Below, piece after piece: positions 54,382-62,882 of a stretch of DNA of 64,000 nucleotides (position 1 is its first letter; every line of letters begins with the position of its first letter). This DNA is from Flavobacterium psychroterrae (lineage in GTDB: Bacteria; Bacteroidota; Bacteroidia; Flavobacteriales; Flavobacteriaceae): NCBI RefSeq assembly GCF_018380615.1, contig NZ_JAGYVZ010000003.1, forward strand, positions 62,001 through 126,000, written 5' to 3'. Made by a program: the position numbers and the translations under genes. Under the pieces are notes generated by a model. It saw only the letters and a list, made by a program, of their open reading frames with translations, ran no database searches and had not been told where the DNA came from.

Positions 54382-54407
54382 TTGCGAATAATATTTTTAT
54401 ATATTTG
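54378..54407 (+). promoter_or_regulatory. Promoter of the ECF sigma-factor gene
   Basis: TTTG (54378-54381), 18 bases, then TATATTTG (54400-54407), 78 bases before the ATG at 54486. The upstream element falls inside the inverted repeat. Confidence 0.55.
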
Positions 54408-54485
54408 CTAATCAGTCAGCAAATTACAGTACCCATTTTGATAGTATCATAATATAATTAGATTTAAATACGACTAATTAAATTA

Positions 54486-55049
54486 ATGTTAGAAACGAAA
54501 GACTATAGCGAAAAATTATTGGTGAGTGAACTCAAAAATGGCAACGAAAAAGCATTTCGTTCGCTTTTTGATTTATATTATCAGGATATATATGGGTATA
54601 GTATTAGTTTATTAAAATCAAAAGAAGCTGCTGAAGAAAATGTACAGGATGTTTTTATGAAAGTCTGGCAACATCGTGAAAACTTAAATCTCGAACAATC
54701 TTTTAAAGCATATATTTTTACCATTGCCAGAAATCAGGCATTTAACTGCCTCAACAAAGCTGCAAATGATGCTTTGCTGAAAGAAGCCATTTTTTACGAA
54801 AGTCAGAAATCTCATGAATATGGAGATTATTCGATTCGAGAAGAAGATTGTAAAAAACTCAGGAAAGAAGCAATGAAACAATTGCCGCCAAAACGAAAGC
54901 AAATTTTTAAGATGTCCCGTAAAAAAGGCATGAGTTATGAAGAAATTAGTCAGGAACTCGGCATCTCAATCAATACAGTCAGGAATCAAATGAGTAAAGC
55001 GTTAGAATCAATGCGAGTCTTTTTTCAGGTTCATGACGAAATTATCTAA
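54486..55049 (+). CDS. ECF sigma factor of the polysaccharide locus
   Basis: A 187-residue sigma-70 family factor of the type found with FecR and SusC genes. Sigma-2 is LFDLYYQDIYGYSISLL with AAEENVQDVFMKVWQHRENL, and sigma-4 is MSYEEISQELGISINTVRNQMSKALESMR. Length and start (MLETKDYSEKL) are typical. It should direct transcription of the downstream SusCD genes when released by the FecR protein. A terminator and about 500 bases with repeats separate it from fecR, so the two are not a tight operon. Confidence 0.93.
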   Translation: MLETKDYSEKLLVSELKNGNEKAFRSLFDLYYQDIYGYSISLLKSKEAAEENVQDVFMKVWQHRENLNLEQSFKAYIFTIARNQAFNCLNKAANDALLKEAIFYESQKSHEYGDYSIREEDCKKLRKEAMKQLPPKRKQIFKMSRKKGMSYEEISQELGISINTVRNQMSKALESMRVFFQVHDEII

Positions 55050-55072
55050 ACCACAAAACCAAGTTAACCATC

Positions 55073-55101
55073 AAAATCACTCTTTTAGAGTGATTTTTTT
55101 T
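55073..55101 (+). terminator. Terminator after the sigma-factor gene
   Basis: AAAATCACTC and GAGTGATTTT form a perfect 10-base-pair stem with a 5-base loop and T-run, 24 bases after the stop codon. Confidence 0.85.
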
Positions 55102-55145
55102 GATTTAGCGCGAAGTTCGCAAAGGTTTACGCAAAGAGTGCAAAG

Positions 55146-55255
55146 TTTGTCATCTTCGACCGAAGGGAGAAATCTCACTCGTAATTCTACAAAGATTGGC
55201 GATTTTGTTTGCGGAGTTTCTAGTGTGATCTCTCCTTCCGATCGAGATGACAAAA
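55146..55255. repeat. MITE-like inverted repeat, copy 2 of the family at 5033-5134
   Basis: The left arm starts TTTGTCATCTTCGACC and the right arm ends CGATCGAGATGACAAAA, with the inner TTTGCGGAGTT also seen in the copy at 5033-5134. It is inserted between sigma-factor and fecR genes. Confidence 0.72.
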
Positions 55256-55269
55256 CTGAAGTGAATAGC

Positions 55270-55302
55270 AAACCCAACAGGTTTTAAAAACCTGTTGGGT
55301 TT
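55270..55302. repeat. Perfect palindromic repeat between sigma and fecR genes
   Basis: 16-base arms starting AAACCCAACAGG with a single central base. No T-run typical of a terminator beyond the arm itself. A word frequent in flavobacterial intergenic regions in my recollection. Confidence 0.65.
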
Positions 55303-55449
55303 AGTCACGTTGCGGAGATTCCTTATTCCTCGAAATGAAAAACAACTCATTTATCGTCAAAAAAATTAAAATATTTTTAAAAAACTTTTTTAACATAAAC
55401 CTCAATAAAATCAACACTTACCAAGTTTTATCACCCCAATAATCTCCTT

Positions 55450-55496
55450 CGAAAACGTTAAAAATAAAAAATTTACAACGTTTGAGTAGTACTCAA
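55450..55496. promoter_or_regulatory. CG-centred dyads upstream of fecR
   Basis: CGAAAACGTT (55450-55459) shares ten bases with operator 1 at 3341-3356. An AACGTT is repeated 23 bases later within ACAACGTTTG, followed by the dyad TTGAGT-AGT-ACTCAA (55482-55496). Binding is speculative. Confidence 0.35.
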
Positions 55497-55544
55497 CTTG
55501 CTTTCAACTGTATTATATAAAACCCGGACCTAAATCAATTCGTA

Positions 55545-56726
55545 ATGAATTCAAATTCTGAAATAAAAACAATTTTACAAAAGTTTGTTTTGAACCAATG
55601 TACACCCGATGAAACAAGCGAGGTAATCGACTATTATAAAAAAAATAAACTTACGAATGATTTCCCTTCGGTAGAAGATATTCAAAATCTTTTGACCGAA
55701 ATACCCAAAATGGATCCCAAAACTGCTGATTCTATTTTTGCAAACATTTTGGCCAACTCACAAGAAAAGGAAACGGTAATAGAAATTACTCGTAAAAAAT
55801 CAAATTTCAAAAAATACATTTCGATTGCCGCTTCTTTAGTGGTTCTATTAGGAATTGGTCTTGCTTATCAAAAAGGAATTTTCAATACCGCTAAAACAGA
55901 ACCTAAATTCGACTTTAAAAGTACTGATATCGTATTGCAATTAGAAGATGGAAAAGTTCAGATTATATCCGAAAATAATTCGGTTCAGGTAAAAGATGCG
56001 CACGGAAATGTGGTTGGAAATCAAAACGGAGATAAAATTGTTTACGGAAACAGTTCTAATTTAGAGCAGGTAACTTACAACACGATAAAAATTCCGTACG
56101 GTAAAAAATTCAAATTGCAATTGTCAGACGGAACGCTTGTTCACTTAAATTCAGGCACAACTCTTAAATATCCCGTGAAATTTATTGCGGGTGAAAACCG
56201 ACAAGTTTTTTTGGATGGTGAAGCTTTCTTTGATGTTGCCAAAGATAAAAAACATCCCTTTATTGTAAATGCAGATGCCTTGAATGTGCGTGTTTTAGGA
56301 ACTCATTTTAATGTTTCTAATTATCCTGAAGATGCAGAAACAGATGTTGTTTTGGTTGAAGGTTCTGTGGGAATGTACCGTTCAAATGAAGATTTTGATG
56401 CTGCAAAAAACACCATCTTAAAACCGGGTTACAAAGGAAGTTTCAATAGAGAAAATACTTTAATTTCTACAAAACCGGTCATTACTGATATTTATACTTC
56501 ATGGATAAATGGCGGTTTGACTTTTAGAAATATGACTTTCAAAAATATAATTACCAAGCTGGAAAGACGCTACAATGTTACAATTGTAAACAAAAACGAA
56601 AAATTAGCCGGCGAAAAATTCAATGCAAGTTTTAACGACGAATCTATTGAGAAAGTTATGAGCTATTTCAATGACATTCACGGCATACATTACATCATAA
56701 AAAACAATCAGATACTAATTAAATAA
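55545..56726 (+). CDS. FecR-family anti-sigma factor
   Basis: A 393-residue single-pass inner-membrane protein that would hold the ECF sigma factor until SusC signals substrate. N-terminal cytoplasmic part (1-85, NQCTPDETSEVIDYYK), one helix at about 88-108 (ISIAASLVVLLGIGLAYQ), then periplasmic FecR domain at about 180-280 (KIPYGKKFKLQLSDGTLVHL, FLDGEAFFDVAKDKKHPFIV, TDVVLVEGSVGM) and a C-terminal STN-like contact domain at about 320-393 (GGLTFRNMTFKNIITKLERRY). The length is usual. It precedes susC with a 130-base gap. Confidence 0.93.
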   Translation: MNSNSEIKTILQKFVLNQCTPDETSEVIDYYKKNKLTNDFPSVEDIQNLLTEIPKMDPKTADSIFANILANSQEKETVIEITRKKSNFKKYISIAASLVVLLGIGLAYQKGIFNTAKTEPKFDFKSTDIVLQLEDGKVQIISENNSVQVKDAHGNVVGNQNGDKIVYGNSSNLEQVTYNTIKIPYGKKFKLQLSDGTLVHLNSGTTLKYPVKFIAGENRQVFLDGEAFFDVAKDKKHPFIVNADALNVRVLGTHFNVSNYPEDAETDVVLVEGSVGMYRSNEDFDAAKNTILKPGYKGSFNRENTLISTKPVITDIYTSWINGGLTFRNMTFKNIITKLERRYNVTIVNKNEKLAGEKFNASFNDESIEKVMSYFNDIHGIHYIIKNNQILIK

Positions 56727-56775
56727 CCACAAAAAACATGACAAATTATGAAGAACTAAAACTACAGGAATAAAA

Positions 56776-56808
56776 AAATCGGAAAGAGCTGCGAACAATT
56801 TCCGATTT
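56776..56808 (+). other. Hairpin and tiny frame between fecR and susC
   Basis: AAATCGGAAA pairs with TTTCCGATTT (10 base pairs, 13-base loop) without a T-run after it. A minimal frame of 11 codons (MTNYEELKLQE) at 56738-56773 ends just before it. This may be a coincidence or a leader-type control; I cannot decide. Confidence 0.4.
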
Positions 56809-56856
56809 ACTAAGTGATTGAATATAACGAATTAACTACAATCAATTAACAAAATT

Positions 56857-59800
56857 ATGAAAAAAAAATCTAAGAACATTGGGTTCCTATACTCATTGTT
56901 CCAAAATGACCTAAAATTGAAACTAACTACACTACTTATTTTGGTCGCCATGTTTAATATTAGAGGAAATACTTATGCCCAAAAAACAAAAGTAACTCTT
57001 GAATTAAACAATTCAACAATCGAGAAGGTTATTGAGACCATTGAACAAAAAACAGATTTCAGGTTTATTTACAAACTAAGTGACATCGACCTTGATCGTG
57101 TTATTTCTATATCAGTAAAAGACCAGAATATCAATATTGTTTTAGATAAACTTTTTAAAGGAACTCCCACTGAATTTAAAGTTAGAGACACTCAGATTAT
57201 TCTAAAAAAGCCAGAACTCAAAACACAAAATACACAATTTCAAAAACAAACTGTATCCGGAATTATTACGGATGAAAATGGTTTGCCTTTGCCGGGAGCT
57301 TCGGTTATTGAAGAGGGAACAAAAAATGGAATGGTAACTGATTTTGACGGAAAATACAAACTTACTGTAGAAAGTGCTTCTTCGGTAATCATTGTATCTT
57401 TTGTTGGCTATAAAGAAAAAAAAGTAGTGGCTAACCAAACCGTTATCAATATTCAGCTTATGCCTGATGCTACAGATTTGCAGGAAATAGTAGTTGTAGG
57501 ATACGGTTCTACAGCCCGAAAAGATGTTACGGGAGCCGTTTCTTCCATAGCTGCAAAAGATATGAATCAGGGCGCAATTGTGAATCCGTTGCAATTGATT
57601 GCAGGAAAGGCAGCCGGTGTAAATATTACTCAAATTGGTAGTGAACCGGGTTCAGGACCAAGTGTTCGTATTCGTGGAATTTCTTCTTTAATTGGAGGAA
57701 ATGATCCCCTTGTAGTCGTTGACGGAATTCAGGGAAACATGGATTTACTAAATCAGGTTCCGCCAAGCGAAATTGAAAGTATAGATGTTTTAAAAGATGC
57801 TTCGGCTACAGCTGTTTACGGTTCAAGAGGAGCGCCCGGAGTTATTATTGTAACAACTAAAAAGAACAAAGCAGGAAAAACCACTATGGAATATATTGGT
57901 TCTACTTCAATCGATTTTATTCCAAAAAAACTGGAGATGTTAGATGCTGACCAATGGTGGGCAACTGCTCAGAGTGTTGGGGTTCCGGCATCTGCAAATC
58001 ATGGTTCAAATACAGATTGGTACGGTCTTTTAACGCAAACCGGAATCACTCAAACGCATACTCTTTCTTTTGGAGGAGGAACTGATAAATTCAATTACAG
58101 AGCTTCATTAACTGCTATATTACAAGATGGAGTTGTAATTAACTCCAGTAATCAAAAATATATTGGTCGTATTCAGGCAACGCAATTGGCTCTTAATGAT
58201 CAATTAAAATTGACTTTTAATTTAAATACCGGAGTAAATAATGTAACAAGCAGTATTGGCGAAGTAGGAACCGTTTCGTATAAGTCAAATCTGATTACAA
58301 ATTCATTATTGGCAAGACCAACTGATCCTGTTTTTAATACTAACGGAACCTATTATACAGATCCAACGGTTTTTCAATATTTAAATCCTTACGCAGTGGC
58401 TCAAACCGCTACAAATGAAAGACAAAGTGATAATTTATTTGGAAGTTTAAAAGCCGAATTAGATTTAGGCAAAGGTTTTTCGGCAAACTGGTTTGGAAGC
58501 TGGAGAAAAACAAATACAACTATTGGATATTTCATGCCGGCAGAATCAACAGATGCTTTGGCAATTGATCAAAAAGGATATGCTAATATTAAAAACGAAA
58601 GACAAAATGAAAAATTAACCAATATAAGTCTTAATTATAAAAAAACTTTCGGGATCCATAGTTTCAATGTATTGGCATTATATGAATGGCAAAGTCAGGC
58701 GTATCAGGGAAATTATGCGCAGGCAAGAGGTTTTATAAATGATAAAACTACTTACAACGCATTACAATTTGGAGATTTTTCGAAAGTACAATCTTCAGAT
58801 ATTTCTTCTTATAAAAATGACCGAACTTTAGTTTCTTATTTAGGAAGATTAAACTACTCTTTATTAGATCGTTATTTACTTACAGCAAGTATCAGACGTG
58901 ATGGTTCATCTGTATTTGGAGCAAACAACAAATGGGGAAATTTCCCATCAGCATCTGTTGCATGGCAAATTAACAAAGAATCATTCATGTCAACTCAAAC
59001 TTTATTTAATGAATTAAAGTTGCGTGTGGGATACGGAGAAACCGGTAATCAACAAGGTCTTTATCCACAAACCTCATTGTCATTAGTGGGTAGTGCAGGA
59101 ACAACTTATTTTGGAGGAATGCCTATTACCAATTTCAACATTACTCAAAATGCAAATGCTGATTTGCAATGGGAAACCAAAAAACAGACTAATATTGGTC
59201 TTGATTTTGCCTTGTTAAACAATAGATTAAGAGGTAGTGTAGATGTTTATGATTCTACAACAGATAATTTATTATTTGATTACACGGTACCTCAACCACC
59301 CTATCCATACAATCAAATAAAAGCAAACGTAGGAAGTATTTCAAACAAAGGTCTTGAGATTGCTCTTGCATATGATGTTATCAAAACCGAAAACAGCACA
59401 TTTACATTAGCCGGAAATGTATCCTTAATGAAAAACGAAGTCCTTAATTTGAGCGGAAGTATCAATGGTATTCCTTTAAACACAGATTATGTAGGCTGGG
59501 GAGCTGCAAATTCTTATTTAGTACAAGGAAAACCGGTTGGAGCATTTTATATCTTAGAACATACCGGTATAAATGATAATGGTGTCGAAACAGTAAAAGA
59601 TCGTGACGGAAACGGTGTTATTGATCAAGGTGTTAAAAGCCCTGATCGCTATTATGCAGGTTCAGCATTACCAACTTACACTTTTGCATTTAACCCTTCA
59701 TACAGATACAAAAATTTTGACGCTTCTGTACTTGTAAGAGGTTCCGGAGGAAATAAAATCTACAACGCACTGAACCAAAACTTAAGCATGCTGGAGAACA

Positions 59801-60129
59801 CCGGTAAATCAAACATTTTAGAAAGTGCTGTTGACAAAGGAATTCATTCTTCTCCATATGGATCTGATTTGTGGTTAGAAGATGGTTCATTTATTCGTTT
59901 AGAAAATGTAACTGCCGGATATACTTTCCGATTTACAGATAAATACGTAGACTCTATCCGACTTTCTCTTACAGGAAACAACTTATTACTGATTACAGAT
60001 TATACAGGTCTTGATCCGGAATTGAATATAAGTGGAAGTGGTAATCCAGCTGATAACTTTGGTGGCGACAGGGGAATTTACCCTCGCACAAGAAGTGTTG
60101 CATTTGGTCTGACTGTAAAATTTAAATAG
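56857..60129 (+). CDS. susC: SusC-like TonB-dependent transporter with STN domain
   Basis: A 1090-residue outer-membrane transporter for oligosaccharides. After the signal peptide (to about residue 42, NTYAQ) comes an STN domain at about 48-112 (LELNNSTIEKVIETIEQKT, SVKDQNINIVLDKLFKGT) that contacts FecR. Then come the carboxypeptidase-like domain at about 128-205 (VSGIITDENGLPLPGASVIE), the plug at about 215-330 (VVGYGSTARKDVTGAVSSI, DVLKDASATAVYGSRGAPGV) and the large SusC barrel ending VAFGLTVKFK. It is the partner of the SusD gene 8 bases downstream. The STN domain and the upstream sigma/FecR pair show trans-envelope control. The GH13 gene suggests starch or maltodextrin as substrate. Confidence 0.95.
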   Translation: MKKKSKNIGFLYSLFQNDLKLKLTTLLILVAMFNIRGNTYAQKTKVTLELNNSTIEKVIETIEQKTDFRFIYKLSDIDLDRVISISVKDQNINIVLDKLFKGTPTEFKVRDTQIILKKPELKTQNTQFQKQTVSGIITDENGLPLPGASVIEEGTKNGMVTDFDGKYKLTVESASSVIIVSFVGYKEKKVVANQTVINIQLMPDATDLQEIVVVGYGSTARKDVTGAVSSIAAKDMNQGAIVNPLQLIAGKAAGVNITQIGSEPGSGPSVRIRGISSLIGGNDPLVVVDGIQGNMDLLNQVPPSEIESIDVLKDASATAVYGSRGAPGVIIVTTKKNKAGKTTMEYIGSTSIDFIPKKLEMLDADQWWATAQSVGVPASANHGSNTDWYGLLTQTGITQTHTLSFGGGTDKFNYRASLTAILQDGVVINSSNQKYIGRIQATQLALNDQLKLTFNLNTGVNNVTSSIGEVGTVSYKSNLITNSLLARPTDPVFNTNGTYYTDPTVFQYLNPYAVAQTATNERQSDNLFGSLKAELDLGKGFSANWFGSWRKTNTTIGYFMPAESTDALAIDQKGYANIKNERQNEKLTNISLNYKKTFGIHSFNVLALYEWQSQAYQGNYAQARGFINDKTTYNALQFGDFSKVQSSDISSYKNDRTLVSYLGRLNYSLLDRYLLTASIRRDGSSVFGANNKWGNFPSASVAWQINKESFMSTQTLFNELKLRVGYGETGNQQGLYPQTSLSLVGSAGTTYFGGMPITNFNITQNANADLQWETKKQTNIGLDFALLNNRLRGSVDVYDSTTDNLLFDYTVPQPPYPYNQIKANVGSISNKGLEIALAYDVIKTENSTFTLAGNVSLMKNEVLNLSGSINGIPLNTDYVGWGAANSYLVQGKPVGAFYILEHTGINDNGVETVKDRDGNGVIDQGVKSPDRYYAGSALPTYTFAFNPSYRYKNFDASVLVRGSGGNKIYNALNQNLSMLENTGKSNILESAVDKGIHSSPYGSDLWLEDGSFIRLENVTAGYTFRFTDKYVDSIRLSLTGNNLLLITDYTGLDPELNISGSGNPADNFGGDRGIYPRTRSVAFGLTVKFK

Positions 60130-60137
60130 TAAAAGAG

Positions 60138-61646
60138 ATGAAAATTAAAAATATATTAATAGCAGGAAGCGTTTGTTTCCTAGCCCTTTTTGGATGTACA
60201 GATATCAGCGAAAATGTGTACGATAAATATCCTGCCGACGAATTTTATGGCACGCCTGAAGGAGCCAATATTGCTCTTGCAAGCGTTTATGCCGAAATTC
60301 CGGGCGACTTTCAACGTAACAATATACCAGGTGTTGGATATGCAGGTGCTGATAACGGCTGGTATGACATGAACTGTATGTCGTCTGACGAGCAAGTGAT
60401 TCCGCATAGAAATACAGGAGACTGGCAACAAGATTTTGCACGTTTGCATAAACATGAATGGCTGCCAACAGATTTTATCATAAACAATACATGGAACTGG
60501 TTATACAAATCAGTTTTCAATGCCAATTTAGCCGTTGGATTATTAGAAAAATCAAATGCCGAAGCTTCAAAAATTGCCGAAGCCAAAGTATTACGCGCTT
60601 TCTTTTATTATTTACTAATTGATGATTATGGCGATGTTCCTTTTTTTACAGATAATAATATTACTGTAGATAAAATTCCGCAATCAAGCCGTAAGGAAAT
60701 TTACAGCTTTATTGTAAAAGAATTAACCGAAAATGTAGAACTACTTTCTGGAACCAGAGGGGGAAATTATTACGGAAGATTCAATAAATGGGCAGGTTAT
60801 ACTTTACTTGCAAAAGTATATCTAAACGCTCAGGTTTATACAGGCGAAGCAAAATGGAGCGAATGTTTAGCGGCTTGTAACAAAGTGAGCGAAGGTGGGT
60901 TTGCACTACATTCCGGAGCAGCAAATGCTTCTAGCCCGTTAGGTAATAAATATTATGAATTGTTTGGAGATGTACTTCCGGAAGATGAAACCATTTTGCC
61001 TATTTACGCCACTCTGGATGTCGTTTCCCGTAACATTTATGCCGTTCGTAGTGTATATGGTCCTCATGGTACCGCGTTATTTGGAATGGCGGGCTGGAAC
61101 GGAACTATTGTTCCTAAGGATTTCTTCCTTAAATATGCTTTAACAGATATTAGAAGACAACAATTTTTAGTGGGCGAACAACCGGGAGGATATAATTATA
61201 CCCTTGAAGTAGCTTCTCTTGACAATCCCGGAGCTGATCCTCAGGCAGGAGTTCGTAATGTTAAATTTTATCCCGCAGGTGCAAAAAGTGGCGGAGGAGC
61301 TTCAAATGACTTTCCAATTTTTAGATATGCTGATGTAATTTTAATGATGGCGGAGTGTAATGCCCGATTAGGAAATCCCGGAGCTGCAAAACCTTTTGTA
61401 GATCAAATCAGACAACGTGCCGGTTTAGATGCATTAGCTGCAAACCCAACTCTTGATGATATTTATAACGAAAGAGGATTCGAACTCAACTGGGAAGGTC
61501 ACAGAAGACAAGACATGATTCGTTTTGAGAAGTTTTTACTGGCAAACGAATTCAGACCTGCATCTCCTGCTTTCCGAAAATTATTCCCAATCCCAACATC
61601 TGCTTTAGATGCAAATCGCGGACTGAAACAAAACCCGGGTTACTAA
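60138..61646 (+). CDS. susD: SusD-like surface glycan-binding lipoprotein
   Basis: A 502-residue SusD/RagB lipoprotein that caps the SusC channel. The lipoprotein signal ends FLALFGC (Cys about 20). The TPR-like helical fold is visible in the family stretches NNTWNWLYKSVFNANLAVGLLEKS, RAFFYYLLIDDYGDVPFFTD, RADVILMMAECNARLGNPGAAKPFVDQIR (here FRYADVIL) and YNERGFELNWEGHRRQDMIRF, with the typical C-terminal KLFPIPTSALDANRGLKQNPGY. It follows susC by 8 bases and precedes susE by 13, so the three are one unit. Confidence 0.95.
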   Translation: MKIKNILIAGSVCFLALFGCTDISENVYDKYPADEFYGTPEGANIALASVYAEIPGDFQRNNIPGVGYAGADNGWYDMNCMSSDEQVIPHRNTGDWQQDFARLHKHEWLPTDFIINNTWNWLYKSVFNANLAVGLLEKSNAEASKIAEAKVLRAFFYYLLIDDYGDVPFFTDNNITVDKIPQSSRKEIYSFIVKELTENVELLSGTRGGNYYGRFNKWAGYTLLAKVYLNAQVYTGEAKWSECLAACNKVSEGGFALHSGAANASSPLGNKYYELFGDVLPEDETILPIYATLDVVSRNIYAVRSVYGPHGTALFGMAGWNGTIVPKDFFLKYALTDIRRQQFLVGEQPGGYNYTLEVASLDNPGADPQAGVRNVKFYPAGAKSGGGASNDFPIFRYADVILMMAECNARLGNPGAAKPFVDQIRQRAGLDALAANPTLDDIYNERGFELNWEGHRRQDMIRFEKFLLANEFRPASPAFRKLFPIPTSALDANRGLKQNPGY

Positions 61647-61659
61647 AAACAAAACAATC

Positions 61660-62766
61660 ATGAAAAAATATATTAGTAAATTATTCCTTTTAGGAAGCTT
61701 GCTTGTTCTGGGCGCTTCCTGTGAAAGTGAAGGTCAGTTAACGACATTAAAATCTGTTAGTTTTCCTTCTGCAATTGAAGTTTCTTCAAGTACAATAGTG
61801 CTGACAGAAGATACCGCAGATGATAATGCTTTACTTGTCTCGTGGCCAAAAGTAACCTTCCCCATTGATGCGCCGGTTACGTATGCCATTCAATTTGATT
61901 TAGTTGGCGACACCAGCGGCAGCAATGCGTGGGAAAAAGCCAAAAGAATTGTTGTTGGCGAAGATGTTTTAAGCAAGTCATTTATTGCCATAGATTTAAA
62001 TAAAATCGCTACAGACTTAGGACTTCAGCCGGATATTGCCGGAAAATTAGTAGTTCGTGTAGAAGCCGCACTGGATCGAAAAATCTACTCTGATCCTATT
62101 ACTTTAACCGTTACACCTTATGAAAAAAGTGTTGCTTTTGGCGAAATTTATATGCCGGGAGCATATCAGGGAGAATGGAATGTCGACAAGGCTTTAGCTT
62201 TAAGTGCAATATCAAAAGGTGTTTACCAAGGTTATGTAACTGTTCTTCCGGGTTATGGCACCGGATTTAAATTAAATACAGCCAGAAACTGGGCGCAGTT
62301 TTACGGCGCAGGCGCTACAAATGCTGATTTAAAAAACATGAGTGATACTGATTTCAATTTACCTGGAGAAGGATCTTTTCAGATAAAAGTAAATTTAAAT
62401 ACTCTAAAATGGACTTCTACTCCCTATGCCTGGGGAATCGTAGGATCTTCAACTCATGCAGCAACACCGGAAGATAAAGATTACGGATGGAATCATTCTA
62501 TACCAATGTCGTACAACCATGAAACTAAAACCTGGAAAGTAACTGCCAATTTATTAGCAGGAGCTTTAAAATTCAGATTAAATGATAAATGGGATGTAAA
62601 CTACGGACCAGCTGATGCGTCAACAAATACAATCAATAAGGATAATGGCGGTGCTTATGATATTGGCGAACCGGGAACTTACGAAATAACCTTTACAATA
62701 AACGATGTAGATCCGGCAACAACAGGATATCCTGCAACTGCAACTTGTACAATAGTTAAAAAATAA
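61660..62766 (+). CDS. susE: SusE/SusF-like starch-binding surface lipoprotein
   Basis: A 368-residue lipoprotein with signal ending LLVLGASC (Cys about 21). The N-terminal SusE-type Ig-like domain at about 25-150 (LVSWPKVTFPIDAPVTYAIQFD) is followed by two starch-binding modules: about 160-245 (MPGAYQGEWNVDKALAL, GFKLNTARNWAQFYG) and about 260-368 (YGWNHSIPMSYNHETKTWKV, KFRLNDKWDVNYG). The tryptophan-rich loops resemble SusE/SusF of Bacteroides. It follows susD, and a 9-base-pair hairpin lies in the gap before the amylase gene. Confidence 0.9.
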   Translation: MKKYISKLFLLGSLLVLGASCESEGQLTTLKSVSFPSAIEVSSSTIVLTEDTADDNALLVSWPKVTFPIDAPVTYAIQFDLVGDTSGSNAWEKAKRIVVGEDVLSKSFIAIDLNKIATDLGLQPDIAGKLVVRVEAALDRKIYSDPITLTVTPYEKSVAFGEIYMPGAYQGEWNVDKALALSAISKGVYQGYVTVLPGYGTGFKLNTARNWAQFYGAGATNADLKNMSDTDFNLPGEGSFQIKVNLNTLKWTSTPYAWGIVGSSTHAATPEDKDYGWNHSIPMSYNHETKTWKVTANLLAGALKFRLNDKWDVNYGPADASTNTINKDNGGAYDIGEPGTYEITFTINDVDPATTGYPATATCTIVKK

Positions 62767-62801
62767 TCTAACATTAATAAGCTGGATTAGTTAGAGTGAT
62801 A

Positions 62802-62827
62802 CCTGCCTTTTTTGAGCGAAAGGCAGG
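62802..62827 (+). other. Intra-operon hairpin between susE and the amylase gene
   Basis: CCTGCCTTT and AAAGGCAGG pair across an 8-base loop. No T-run follows, so it is not a clear terminator. It could mark an mRNA processing or stability point. Confidence 0.45.
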
Positions 62828-62882
62828 ATATCTTAAACTTAAAAACAAACTCTGGACTTATTAAAATCAAATTCAAAAAAAC

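Larger units (their letters stand above)
55050..55544. repeat. Repeat-rich gap between sigma and anti-sigma genes
   Basis: The gap contains a terminator (55073-55101), a repeat family element (55146-55255), a near-perfect palindrome (55270-55302) and two CG-centred dyads (55450-55496), listed separately. No gene is visible. Confidence 0.6.

Noticed and set aside
55033..55287. An 84-codon plus-strand frame after the sigma-factor gene
   Set aside because: It covers the terminator and palindromic repeats and has no protein-like character.
57202..57633. A 143-codon minus-strand open frame
   Set aside because: It lies wholly within susC, whose protein sequence is clearly that of the family; the antisense frame has low-complexity composition.
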